From assembly GCA_023079485.1 (NCBI GenBank), contig CM041085.1:94623115-94687114 (forward strand): 64,000 bases of DNA. Direction: 5' to 3'. Origin of the DNA: Archilochus colubris (taxonomy: Eukaryota > Chordata > Aves > Apodiformes > Trochilidae). A program made the position numbers and the translations under genes. Numbering within the stretch: position 1 is the first letter of the stretch; the number at the start of each line of letters is the position of its first letter. Positions 1-10,047 of this stretch are shown here, in pieces. The notes beneath the pieces are model-generated. The model ran no database searches. It was not told the DNA's origin and was given only the letters and a program-made list of their open reading frames with translations.

Positions 1-1890
1 AATTGGAAGAAGAAAATTATTTTAGAGCCACATAATTTTTATACTCTCTCATCTCCAATAAAATGCATTTTTAAATTTACCAATTTTGTAAGATTTGCAT
101 AAGAGCTTGAAGAGTAAGCATAGGTAAAGAGGAATCTAATTTAAAGAACCTTGAAAATAGAACATGTTAAAGAGATATGTATACCACCAAGAGGAATAAA
201 ATGTAAGTGGAACAGAAATGAACATGATTTTGCTCCCTCCATTGAGAACTTTCAGAAAAAACATGCTGTAGTGTTTATTTATGAATTTGATTTTTATTAC
301 TTTTCATCATCTGAGTCATCATTCTAATTGTTAGTTACACTAATATGTGAACAAAGTCTTTTATATTTACTCTAAGTGAGACATTTTGTATGAAAATTAG
401 ATACTATTAGTATTAGTTATTAAACACTACTAGTATTTCTATTAACTGTAACAATCTTTCCTAAATTTCTCGTTAAGATTTTTCTTTTTTGTTCCTGTTC
501 CTATTTAAAGTTCCTGCTCCTATTTAAAAGATGAATACCAAAACTTCAGAAAGTACAGAATACTTGAGTTAGGGAGATCAACTTCAGTGTGTGATTTATA
601 TAAAGTTATATGTAATCATATTCTATAAATTTGGAAGTAGATATGCATCAACACTAACAAAAAGATAAAGACCACAGCTTTGTTAAAAAAATCTCTTCCC
701 CTTCAGCCTAGAAATTCAATAATAAGTTAAAAACATGCAAAGGAACATGGAGGCAAGTGAAAATGGTGAGGCTCTAAGAGACATGAGAATAAACCGGTCA
801 CACTTCAGAGAGTAGGAGTTTCTCATGCTTTGGAAATTTCCCACTTTTCCTAGGACTGGCTTTTTTATTTCTGGTTAGCAATCATGACAGTTTATTGCTG
901 GAAAATAGATGTGAAATAAATTGAATTTCACTCTCATTTCTTTCATCATTTTCCTTAGGGATTCTAATACCAGGTCTACACAGTGTATGTTCTTGTAGTA
1001 CAAGAAAAAGATTCTGCTTGATTCGTAACCATAAGTACCACAGTATGGCTTTTTCTGTCTTTAAACTTTAGTTGTTAGTGTTAAGATATAAGCCTTGTTC
1101 GGTTGCAAAATTAAATGCAGCTATTTTTTTCTCTTTATGCCTGTGATAGTCAAATTAAAATGTTCTCTATTATGGTATATGAGTAGAAAAACAGCACCTT
1201 TCCTCTCATAACGGCTTGGACAAGATGAGAATAGCAATTGAATAACACTCCTGTGATCACTAGACAACATTCACATTAAAAAAGCAAATAAAATGAGCTT
1301 CTATGTAATGTAGAAGCACAAAGAGGAGAGCAGAAAAAGCATTATGTGAATCTATTCCTTTTTACAAACCACCTCTATGTGATTCCTAAATCACATTTTG
1401 AGAAGCACAAGTCAGCAGGGAGACCCATGCAGCACACAACTCAGGTAGCTGTTCTGTACTTATTGGAACATTGTGGGTTTAAATGTTCAGTTGAAATGGG
1501 ATTTTTTTGTGTGTGTGTTCAACCTCACTGAGGAAAGGCTGAAAAAAGGGGAAATAAACAGAAAGTAAAAATACAAAGTAACTCAGAGAAGAGTAGGTAA
1601 CATGAAAACGGAACATTGAAAATTGATGCTAAACAGTGGGGTGGAGGGGAAGGGAAGACAGGAAAGTGTAACAGAAGCTCATGTTCATGGGCTCTAATTA
1701 AATGTGACAAGTGTAATGCACTCCAAAGTTAAAACACACTTCAAAATTAAATTCTGAGGCTCTGTCTAGATTAGTAAACTAAACAATGCCAGAGCAAACA
1801 CTTGAATATTGGTCTTTGAGTATTTATACTACTGTTTCAATAGCTGTCCTCATAGTGAAAAATTTTCCTTGTGTTTAATCAGGATCTCCC
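1..1890. other. Unassigned AT-rich sequence
   Basis: I see no gene, RNA or repeat family that I recognise here. The stretch is AT-rich, with short homopolymer runs and only small reading frames (61 codons or fewer) that carry no recognisable motif. It is most simply read as intergenic or intronic single-copy DNA lying 5' of the CR1 fragment that follows. Confidence 0.6.
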
Positions 1891-2453
1891 CAGGAGCAAA
1901 CTGTGCCCATTTCCACTCATCTTGTCCGTGTGACTCCTTGTAAATGGACTATGTAAAAAAGACCACAACTGGCAAGGCAGCAACACTGGCACTGGTGACC
2001 TCTGTGACCAAGTGTTTGGTTTTGATCAAACAGGGGATTCCCAGAGCATGGGAAACCCGAGGGAGAAAGGAAAGAGCTGACAAATTTGCAGCTTTCACAT
2101 GTGAGGTAGAAAGAGTGAGGGGGCTGCGGGCAGGCTGGGCAAACTGCAGGAGATTTAAATGGGGTGAAACAGGAAGGGCTCAGACCACCAAGAGCAACTC
2201 AGGGTTTGGAATGGTGCCAGCAGGGTGCGTGCTCTGTCAGGTCAGCCAGTGGAATCTATTGGTCATCGTCGCCTTCTGTGAAAGAGATTAACCACAGTCT
2301 CTACCCAGCAGAAGTTGCTTCACTCAGCCACTCCAGAGTGGATGGGGATCCCAGGCAGAGCTCCCGCAGAAGTGTGCTGGGTGTCCAGGCCAGCAGCTGC
2401 AAGGGACGTGAGAGTCTGTCCCCGTCAGCAAGGGCAGCTCTGATAACTGCTGT

Positions 2454-3341
2454 GTGTGCTGTGAGCTGGTGGGTGAGTTCCTCTGCCGAGCTGCAGGACT
2501 GCAAGAGGTAGTTGAAAGGCTGAGGAGTATCAGGGAGGCTGAACGGGAGATAGACTGGTGCGGCCAGGCCCTGCCCTCCCTAATAGAGACATGGAAGCAC
2601 CCATCTAATAGGATCTATCTAGAAGGTCCCGGTCTCCTGCCCCTGCCAGACCAGAGGTAGTAACATGGATGAGGGGAGCAAATGGAAGTTCATGGTCGAG
2701 GCAGCAGATGACCTCTGTCCTTGCCTACCTCACCCCCTTAGGAGCCACTAAAAACTAGGTATGAGGCTTTGATTGGGAAAGACCAGACAAGTGAAGACAT
2801 GGATGATAGGCATAATGGAAAACCTTTACCAGAGGTATGTCAACATTCAAGAAAGACTACTGTTCCTACCACAACATCAGTCACAAGGCAAAAAAAAGAA
2901 GGGTTATAGTCATAGGTGACTCCCTTCTGAGAGGAACAGAGGAGCCAGTGTCAAGCAGATCCCCCTCATAGTGATGTATGCTGTCTACCTGGAGACCAGG
3001 TTAGGGACATCACCAGGAAACTTCCTAGCCTGGTGAGGTCCTCAGACTACTACCCCTTACTGATGTTTCATGTCAGAGAGGAAGTAATGACTGGTAGTCC
3101 TAGAGCAATTAAAAGAGACTTTAGGGTCTTGGGAAGAGTGGTAAGAGATCCTGGCACACAGGTCATCTTTTCTCCTGTTCTTCCAGTCACAGGCAGGAGC
3201 ATTGGAATGATTAACTGCATCCAGATCTTTTATACATGGGTCTGTGGCTGCTGTCACTGCTGTAAATTTGGGTTCTTTGACAATGGGATGGCCTACACAG
3301 CACCAGGGTTGTTGAAACCTCAGAGGAGAGACCTTTCATGA
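2454..3341 (+). pseudogene. CR1 ORF1 protein, broken (esterase-like domain)
   Basis: This is the remnant of CR1 ORF1, whose product in this family is an RNA-binding chaperone-type protein with a C-terminal SGNH/GDSL-type esterase domain. The N-terminal part (2454-2660) and the C-terminal part (3033-3341) lie in one frame. The GDSLLRG box at 2915-2935, which holds the presumed nucleophile serine, lies in another frame. At least two frameshifts and a stop after the GDS box therefore break it. The C-terminal part still reads SDYYPLLMFHV and FGFFDNGMAYTAPGLL, both typical of CR1 ORF1. It is not functional as it stands. Confidence 0.8.
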
Positions 3342-3840
3342 TGGGGGAAGAGGTTCTTTGCCCATGAAATTGCCCAGCTAGACAACAGAGCTTTAAACTA
3401 TATGTGAAGGGGGAAGGGTATATTATAAGTAGGCTTTCACCTAACATGCTATGGGACAACATGCCTGTCCCAAAGGGGGAAAAAAATGCCAGCTCAGGAA
3501 GAACTTCATAGGAAGGCCTGCAAACTGAACTCCAAGAGGGTTGAGAATAAAACTGGACATAGTAGAGAGGAGCCTGGAAACAGCACATCAGTAACAACTG
3601 GCCATCTTGATGAGGTGTGTTTTAAGATGAAGGGCCTGGATGAAGGGACCCAAAATGGCAATGATCACCCCACCGTGACAACTGCAATCAATCTGGGATT
3701 AAAGCAGGCTGACCAGAGTAATGTAAAATGTGCTCTCCTTAAATGAGAAGGAAAAGTTCAGTGTCCTTAAGTTTATGTTAAAAAAACATTCAGTCTAGGA
3801 AATAATCAGGAGGAAGTGGAGCTCCATGCCCAGACAGATA

Positions 3841-3935
3841 GTTATGATATCACAGGAATAATTGAAACATGGTGGGATGATTCACATGACTGGAGAACCA
3901 CGATAGAAGGCTACAGGTTGTTTTGTCAGTACAAA
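3841..3935 (+). pseudogene. CR1 ORF2 endonuclease, first residues only
   Basis: About 30 codons match the beginning of the APE-type endonuclease domain of CR1 ORF2. They include the ETWW motif, whose glutamate is a metal-binding catalytic residue in this fold, and the following HDW and EGYRLF residues. The similarity ends abruptly about 90 bp later, so all of the downstream endonuclease and reverse transcriptase is missing at this locus. Confidence 0.7.
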
Positions 3936-3945
3936 TAATATGGCT

Positions 3946-4867
3946 GATGTCAAATGCCCATATACTTATGACTGCTCACAGGAGCTGCTCTGGAATTTTC
4001 AAAGTGCCTGTGCAATTTTAATATTCCATGCTTGTTAATTTAAATGTTAATTCAAATCTATTAAGATACTCTGAAAGTCTTATCCACAGAATGCTGTAAA
4101 ACACTAGGAAAATATATGTAAAATTAGGATTTCTTTTGTGTTCACCTTTGAGAGACTTCAATGTTATATTAACTTTTCTTACAACCCATTAATTTGAGTT
4201 ATTTAGAAAGATGTTTTTAACTTTCTCATCACCATTAAAACTGTTTATTCTTCCAGTAAATATTGTAACATCAGTAAGATTAAACCAATCCATCTTTCTA
4301 CAGTACTGGGGCATTCCCCTAGCTAACTTCAACAATAGATACAAACCCTAGACAGACTAGAATGACTCTAATTTGGAAGTCAGATGAAAGAAGCTTTCAC
4401 TCTTAATAGAACCTGTATTAGGTCCAGTATAGTGTGGCATGAGAGAGAGTTCCCACTGAATCATCTGAGGAAGGGGAAGCTATAGAGAAACGAAAGCTTT
4501 TTCTGACCAGCAAGCTATTGCGTTATGATAGCCTTGTGAAAAATAAAAATCAGGAATATAACCAAAAATCTTACAATAATTATTTGTATATGACCCTATT
4601 TTCAGGTGGATAATAGTGACCTGAAAAGCTAAAAATGTCTAAGATATAAAAACTCACGCTAATAGTGATAATTGTTATGGCAAAAAAATATGGGAAGCAA
4701 ATTATTTGTTATAATATTGAAACAAACAAATATATGAATCTTAATAGATTAAATATAAAATATTTTCAATTATTTTTAAAGTATAAGCAAAAGTAATATA
4801 AAAAGCATGGAGACAAAACATGTTAAAAAAACCAAAATCAGGTACATCAGATTGAGTGTTCATTAGG
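3946..4867. other. Unassigned AT-rich sequence between two CR1 pieces
   Basis: No gene or known repeat is recognised. The stretch separates a 5' CR1 fragment from a 3' CR1 fragment in the same orientation. The 3' piece looks much younger than the 5' piece, so the two are more likely independent insertions than one element interrupted here. Confidence 0.5.
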
Positions 4868-4875
4868 ATATTGCA

Positions 4876-5322
4876 TTGGTGAGGCCGCACCTGGAGTATT
4901 GTGTCCAGTTCTGGGCCCCTCAGTTCAAGAAGGACAGGGAAGTGCTTGAAAGAGTCCAGCGCAGAGCTACTAAGATGATTAAGGGGGTGGAACATCTCCC
5001 TTATGAGGAAAGGCTGAGGGAGCTGGGTCTCTTTAGTTTGGAGAAAAGGAGACTGAGGGGTGACCTCATCAATGTTTTCAAATATGTAAGGGGTGAGTGT
5101 CAAGGAGATGGAGTTAGGCTCTTCTCAGTGGTGACCAGTGATAGGACAAGGGGTAATGGGTGTAAATTGGAGCATAGGAGGTTCAAGTTGAATATCCGGA
5201 AAAATTTTTTTACTGTAAGGGTGACAGAGCCCTGGAACAGGCTGCCCAGGGGGGTCGTGGAGTCTCCTTCACTGGAGACATTCAAAACCCGCCTGGACAC
5301 GTTCCTATGCGAGGTACTCTAG
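4876..5322 (+). pseudogene. CR1 ORF2 C-terminal fragment, open frame
   Basis: An open frame of 148 codons encodes the last part of CR1 ORF2, downstream of the reverse-transcriptase catalytic core. Recognisable segments are [47 protein letters not shown] and [15 protein letters not shown]. The endonuclease and the RT palm are absent because the element is 5'-truncated, so no active enzyme can be made. The first ATG is an internal methionine, not a native start. The frame is probably still open because the insertion is young. Confidence 0.85.
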
Positions 5323-5382
5323 GTGGCCCTGCTCTGGCAGGGGGGGTTGGACTAGATGATCTTTCGAGGTCCTTTCCAACCC

Positions 5383-5422
5383 CTATGATTCTATGATTCT
5401 ATGATTCTATGATTCTATGATT
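5383..5422 (+). repeat. CR1 tail microsatellite (CTATGATT)5
   Basis: Five perfect tandem copies of CTATGATT form the 3' terminus of the CR1 copy, followed by one or two imperfect units to about 5440. Short octamer tails of this type are the hallmark of CR1, which ends in such repeats where many other LINEs have poly(A). Confidence 0.95.
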
Positions 5423-5440
5423 CTAATATGATTCTATGAT

Positions 5441-6433
5441 ATTCTTCATAAAATGAAAATTGTGTAAATTTCCCTACTTTGATTTCTGTTTAATTTCTTA
5501 ATATTGTAGATAAGTAATCATAATAGTAGCTTTGAATTCTTTAGAAGAAACTGAACAAGAGCAGAATACATAAAATTGTAGAAATTAGAAAACACTTATT
5601 CAAATGAGTAGTTCTTTTAACTGCATACTTAACTCTCATTCAGCTAAGAGGGTCCCAATTTCCTGAAAAATACCGTTCCTAAATAAACAATTTCACACAT
5701 ATAATTGTAAAACAAACTCATGCTCTACCTAGAGGGAAACAAATAACTATTTGCAAGCTCCAGAAAAATGAGTGAGTAGAAAACTGAGCAATCTATGAAT
5801 CAAATTAATATGCTATAAAATATTTAAGGAAAGAAAATGTTACTAAAGATATGTTGCTGTAATACTGACATATTTACAGCATTATCATTGAAGACTGTTA
5901 CTGCATTTTTTAAGCAGTCACTAACTCAGGCTAAATACTGAAGTATCAATATTTCAAGTTACTTCCATGTGTAAAACTGTTTTGTCACCCACAAAATATT
6001 TGAAAATTAATGGAAGCAAGATACCTAGATCTGCATGCTGCAGCTGGGTAGCTTGCAATGACAACAGATGGGTAAAAACAAAAAAAATCTGAGAAGACTT
6101 TTCAAGGATTACTTCTAATTTCAGTGTGAATCATTCAAATGCCAGTGAACACATCTGTGCATTTCTAGAATATAACAAAGACAACATAAATGTTAAGGAG
6201 TAGATTTTTTTCTGTATTTCAAAACAATATTGATCACTAGTGGCCAGTGGTTTCAAGTTCAATCATGTTACTCTTTTAGAGGTAAAACTTCTCTAGGACC
6301 AGTAGGGTAGCTTTAAAAAATTGTTGTAGGCTACAGTGATCTTAAGTGGTGGCTAATAAGAAATCTGTTGGCTATCTCAACTTAAAGAAGTCCTAATTAC
6401 ATAGTAGAAGATAAACTAATGAACATTCAGGAA
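5441..6433. other. Unassigned AT-rich sequence
   Basis: No gene, RNA or interspersed repeat is recognised between the two CR1 copies. The segment is AT-rich and has no open frame long enough to consider. Confidence 0.55.
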
Positions 6434-7525
6434 GAATCACAGAACGTTAGGAGTTGGAAGAGACCTCTGGAGATCCTCTAGTCCGACCCCCCGTGGCAAA
6501 GCAGGTTTACCTGGAGCAGGTTGCACAGGATGGCGTCCAGGGGGGTTTTGAATGTCTTCAGAGATGGAAACTTCACCACCCCTCTGGGCAGCCTGTTCCA
6601 ATGCTCTGTTACTCTCCAGAAGAAGCTTCTGCTTACGTTTAGATGGAACTTCCTATATTCAACTTTGTGCCTATTACTTCTTGTCCTGTCCCTGGACACC
6701 ACTGAGAAAAGACTGGCCCCATCCTCCTGACACCCCCCCTTTAGGTATTTAAAAGGGTGGACAGGTTCCCCCACCAGTCTTTTCTTTTCTTCTCTAGACT
6801 AATAGGACCCAAGGCCCTCAGCCTTTCGTCAGAAGAGAGATGTTCCAGACCTCTAATCATCTTTGCAGCCCTTTGGTGTACCCTCTCCAGTAGTTCCCTG
6901 AACTCCTGGATCCAGGGAGCTCAGAACTCCAGACACAGTGCTCCAGGTGCAGTCTCACCAGGGCACAGTAGAAGGAGACAATAACCTCACTTGGCCTGCT
7001 GGCAACACTCTTCTTGACCTGGGATACCATTGGCCTAATTTGCCACAGGTGCACATTGCTGACTCATCATCATCATCCTGTTGTTCTACAGGACTTTCAG
7101 GTCTTTTTCCACAGAGCTGCTCTCTAGCGGGTCAGCCCCCAACCTGTACTGGTGCATGCAGTTTTTCCTCCCTAGGTGTAGTAACCCACACTCGCCCTTG
7201 TTGAATTTCACAAGGTTTATCTCTGCCCAATTCTCCAGCCTGTCCAGGTCATGCTGGCTGGCAGCACAGCCCTCTGGTGTGTCAGCTGTCATTCCCAGTT
7301 TTGTGTCATTGGCAAATTTGCTGAGGGTACACTCTATCCCTTCATCCACGTCATTGGTAAATATATATTGGGCAGGACTGGACCCAGTACTAACCTCTGG
7401 GGAGCACCTCCTTTTATGGATCTCCAACTAGACTCTGTGCCACTAATTACAACATTCTGAGCTCTATCTTTGAGAGAGTTTTCAGTCCACCTGCCCATTC
7501 ATCTAACCTATAAGATTGCCTATGA
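6434..7525 (-). mobile_element. CR1 LINE, 3' portion
   Basis: On the minus strand this copy runs from inside the reverse-transcriptase palm at the right end to the 3'UTR at the left end. The left edge carries the AATCACAGAA and GAGTTGGAAGAGACC type 3' end. Reading frames on the minus strand at 7086-7427, 6857-7054 and 6478-6774 give successive ORF2 pieces in different frames, so the gene is frameshifted several times. The palm motif, normally FADD in this family, reads FAND at about 7303-7316, so one catalytic aspartate is lost. The right edge fades after about 7520. Confidence 0.92.
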
Positions 7526-7829
7526 ACTCAATGAGATATATAGATCCCTACAGGGTGCAAGTCCCACATTTGGCTAGCAGATATTGAAGGAAGAGCTTTC
7601 AAGGAAAAGAAACAGCTGTATGTTTCTGGGTGTGCTGCCAGAAATATCTCTAATAAAATAACTATCAACGATTAAAACCAGCGTGAGGGGGGATTTAAGT
7701 GAGTGTGAAATTTTAAGGTCTTCATACCCATTCACTGGTTATTCTGAGCTTTAGGAAAAGACCCTGAAGACCACATATTCTTCATTGTCTTCATATATGA
7801 AAGTAGATTTTGGGCCAAAGCAATTTTTG
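7526..7829. other. Unassigned spacer between two CR1 remnants
   Basis: There is no recognisable gene or repeat. The stretch is a short AT-rich spacer between the minus-strand CR1 copy and a small plus-strand CR1 tail. Confidence 0.5.
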
Positions 7830-7905
7830 ACTGAAGTGGGAGGTTAACCAGGTAGACCATAGAGATCCCTTCCAACTAAGTCTTCTATGGTCTGATTCCA
7901 TTTCT
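7830..7905 (+). mobile_element. Possible CR1 3' tail remnant
   Basis: A short stretch includes GATCCCTTCCAACTAAG followed by TTCTATGGTCTGATTCC. This resembles the final 3'UTR and tail of a CR1 copy in plus orientation. It is short and diverged, so the assignment is tentative. Confidence 0.45.
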
Positions 7906-9723
7906 TTATATATTTTTATAAATAGCCTGACTCCTGGAATAACAGTGCTGTCCTACTCACATAGCTGTGAATTTCTGCAGCTAAATATTGAGAAAATCAG
8001 ACTGCCATTATTTTAATTTTTGCTGTTTATTTATCTTTAATTATTAAGAAGTTTACAGTGAAAAAGATATATGCTGAAAGAAAGACAGAGGTATAAACAC
8101 AACATCATTAAAAGTGATAAGGCAGCTTATATTCTACCAAGTATATGGGCAATCCTGGTTTTCATATGTGAAGATTCTGTGCAGCCACCAACAGGCACGA
8201 TATCAGTTTGCAGTCACCAGGGTCACTGAATCAGGGGATTTTGTTAGCCAGCTTTCACTCCTTTTAGATGAGAAAGCACTTAAAATATCTTCGCTTAAAA
8301 ACAGAGAAATAGCAGAAAGAGTCTACTTTGTGAGGTGCTGGGAAAGACTGGAACAGAAATATGCCAAGAAAAATAATCAGATTTTGTCTGGAGAGGTGTA
8401 GAGACTAGAGTTACTCATTTGTGGGGCTGTATGTCTGCAAATGAAAGACCCTGAGAGATAACAGAAAGAGGCAAAAAATACTGAAATACAAGAAAACAAA
8501 CAAACAAAAAACCCACTAATGACAGTGGTCTAAAAGGCAGAATATGAAGACTGGTATGCATGGTCTCAAGAAAGACTGGAAATCAGGTTGTGAAAAAAAC
8601 AAAACCTCCTGGAGTGTGCTCCTTCTGTGCTCAAGACAGCAGAACTGCACTTGTGCTGCAATACTGTCACGAGTGAAAACTGAAATAGCTTTGCAATTGC
8701 ACTTCTTCAGTGTCCTCAACTGCACTTTCCAATATGATCTCAATAAAGCTGTGTTCTCATTATTATCAAATATAGAATTTAATTCATACTTCATGTGAAA
8801 TACTTTAAAAAAAGTTTCCTTCCATTGCATATGGCTTACAGGATTACTTATACTTGTGGAACCCTCATGCATCTTGGATTATATATCTCAGTCAGAAGTC
8901 AGGTGGATTCAGTTTCTTTGCTTTAGAAAATATTTGGAAATTGTTCTAGTTTTTTAAGATGTGTACTTAAACTGTGGAAAAAAATGTGGATGTCTATTTT
9001 TATCTTTGTTTTCTAAGATCCTCTTTAATAGAAACTTTTAAATAAAAATGGCAAACACAGCATTATGCTTTGTGTAGAGATTTCACTATTCCCCTCTCCT
9101 ATTTACTAGCAAAAGCTGTCAACTTCTGCAACAGTCTATCACGTTAAAATGCATGTCTTCTGCGACTGAATTTATTACATTAACTAATTAGAATTCATTT
9201 ATATACATCCATTAATCATCTTCAAAGAGTCTGGAAAAGAGCAAATGAGTAATCTTTCATATGAATGTACTTATTCAAATTGCAATTTCATTTAATCCTA
9301 AAACAAAAGAATTCTAAATTTCGGGTTTTGTACATATAGAGAAAGATTTGACAAGATCAAAGCCCTTATCTGTCAGATTTTGGAGAACACCAGCTCTGAT
9401 AACTTATGCTGCATAAATAGTATGCACCATACTTGAACTTCTGTTCTTTTCTGTCTGTTAATTCCTCTAGCATTCTGAGTAGGGTTATGTTTAATTTTTT
9501 ATTCTGGTATGAGAATTCTTGGTGTCATCTTTTATATTCTTTTTTTGGCAAGACTGTGTAGCAAAGGTATTATACACAAGAAACCTGCAATTTTAGCTTT
9601 GTGGCATCTTGCAATGGTCTCTGCAATTCCTCTTTCAAGAAAGAATGATGCAAAAAAGCATGTATTTTAAGTCAGTGATATTCAAAATTCAGTCTATGCC
9701 TGTATTTGAACTCTGAACTGTTT
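7906..9723. other. Unassigned AT-rich sequence
   Basis: No gene or repeat is recognised. The plus-strand frame at 8114-8401 (95 codons) and the minus-strand frame at 8516-8872 (118 codons) have no motif that I know. Frames of this length occur by chance in a window of this size. Confidence 0.5.
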
Positions 9724-10047
9724 CACAGAATTATAAACTCATAGGATAGCTAGGGTTGGAAGGGACCTTAAAGACCATTTACTTCCAACCCCCCTGCATG
9801 GGCAGGAACACTTTCCACTAGACCAGGTTGCTCAAGGCCCCATCCAAACTGGCCTTGAACACTTCCAGGGAGGGGACAACCAAAACTTCCTTGGGCAACA
9901 TGTTGTAGTGTCTCACTACCCACACAGGAAAGAATTTCTTGCTCATGTCTAACTTAAATCTCCCCTCTTAAAGTTTTAAACCATTTCCCCTTGTTCTCTC
10001 ATTACACACTTGTGTAAAAAACCATACCTCAGCTTTCTTGCAGGTTA
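9724..10047 (-). mobile_element. CR1 LINE 3' end
   Basis: This is the minus-strand 3'UTR and the last coding part of a CR1 copy. The left edge has the CACAGAATTATAAACTCATA-type tip followed by GGGTTGGAAGGGACC. The middle holds the AGGTTGCTCAAGGCCCCATC segment. The right part matches the region of the ORF2 C-terminus and fades after the CAGCTTTCTTGCAGG segment. No long open frame is left. Confidence 0.9.

Larger units (their letters stand above)
1950..3945 (+). mobile_element. CR1 LINE, 5' portion (5'UTR, ORF1, start of ORF2)
   Basis: This is a decayed CR1 non-LTR retrotransposon on the plus strand. It starts with a GC-richer leader and passes into ORF1 at about 2300-3350. It then crosses an inter-ORF segment at about 3350-3830 and stops shortly after the start of the ORF2 endonuclease at about 3935. 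ORF1 shows the coiled leader (residues RLRSIREAEREIDW) and the esterase-like core with a GDS box at 2915-2923. The endonuclease start shows the ETWWDDSHDW signature near 3856. CR1 copies are normally 5'-truncated and keep the 3' end, so a copy that keeps the 5' half and lacks the rest is unusual. The left boundary is uncertain by about 100 bp; the right boundary is where CR1 similarity fades. Confidence 0.85.
4868..5440 (+). mobile_element. CR1 LINE 3' end, young copy
   Basis: This is a 5'-truncated CR1 copy of the usual kind. It opens inside the C-terminal coding part of ORF2, keeps the ORF2 stop codon at 5320-5322, has a short 3'UTR containing the typical GTTGGACTAGATGATCTTTC stretch, and ends in an octamer microsatellite. 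The reading frame is uninterrupted for 148 codons and the tail octamers are identical, so the insertion is fairly recent compared with the other copies in the window. Confidence 0.95.

Noticed and set aside
3211..3597. 128-codon minus-strand frame
   Set aside because: It is antisense to CR1 ORF1 and the inter-ORF region, and the plus-strand peptide is clearly CR1.
5383..5422. Octamer array considered as a CRISPR-like or regulatory repeat
   Set aside because: It has no spacers and sits exactly at a CR1 3' end, where such octamers are normal.
1950..5440. One long CR1 element interrupted by 3946-4867
   Set aside because: The 5' piece is heavily decayed while the 3' piece is nearly intact, and the endonuclease-RT middle is missing. 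Two separate insertions are simpler.
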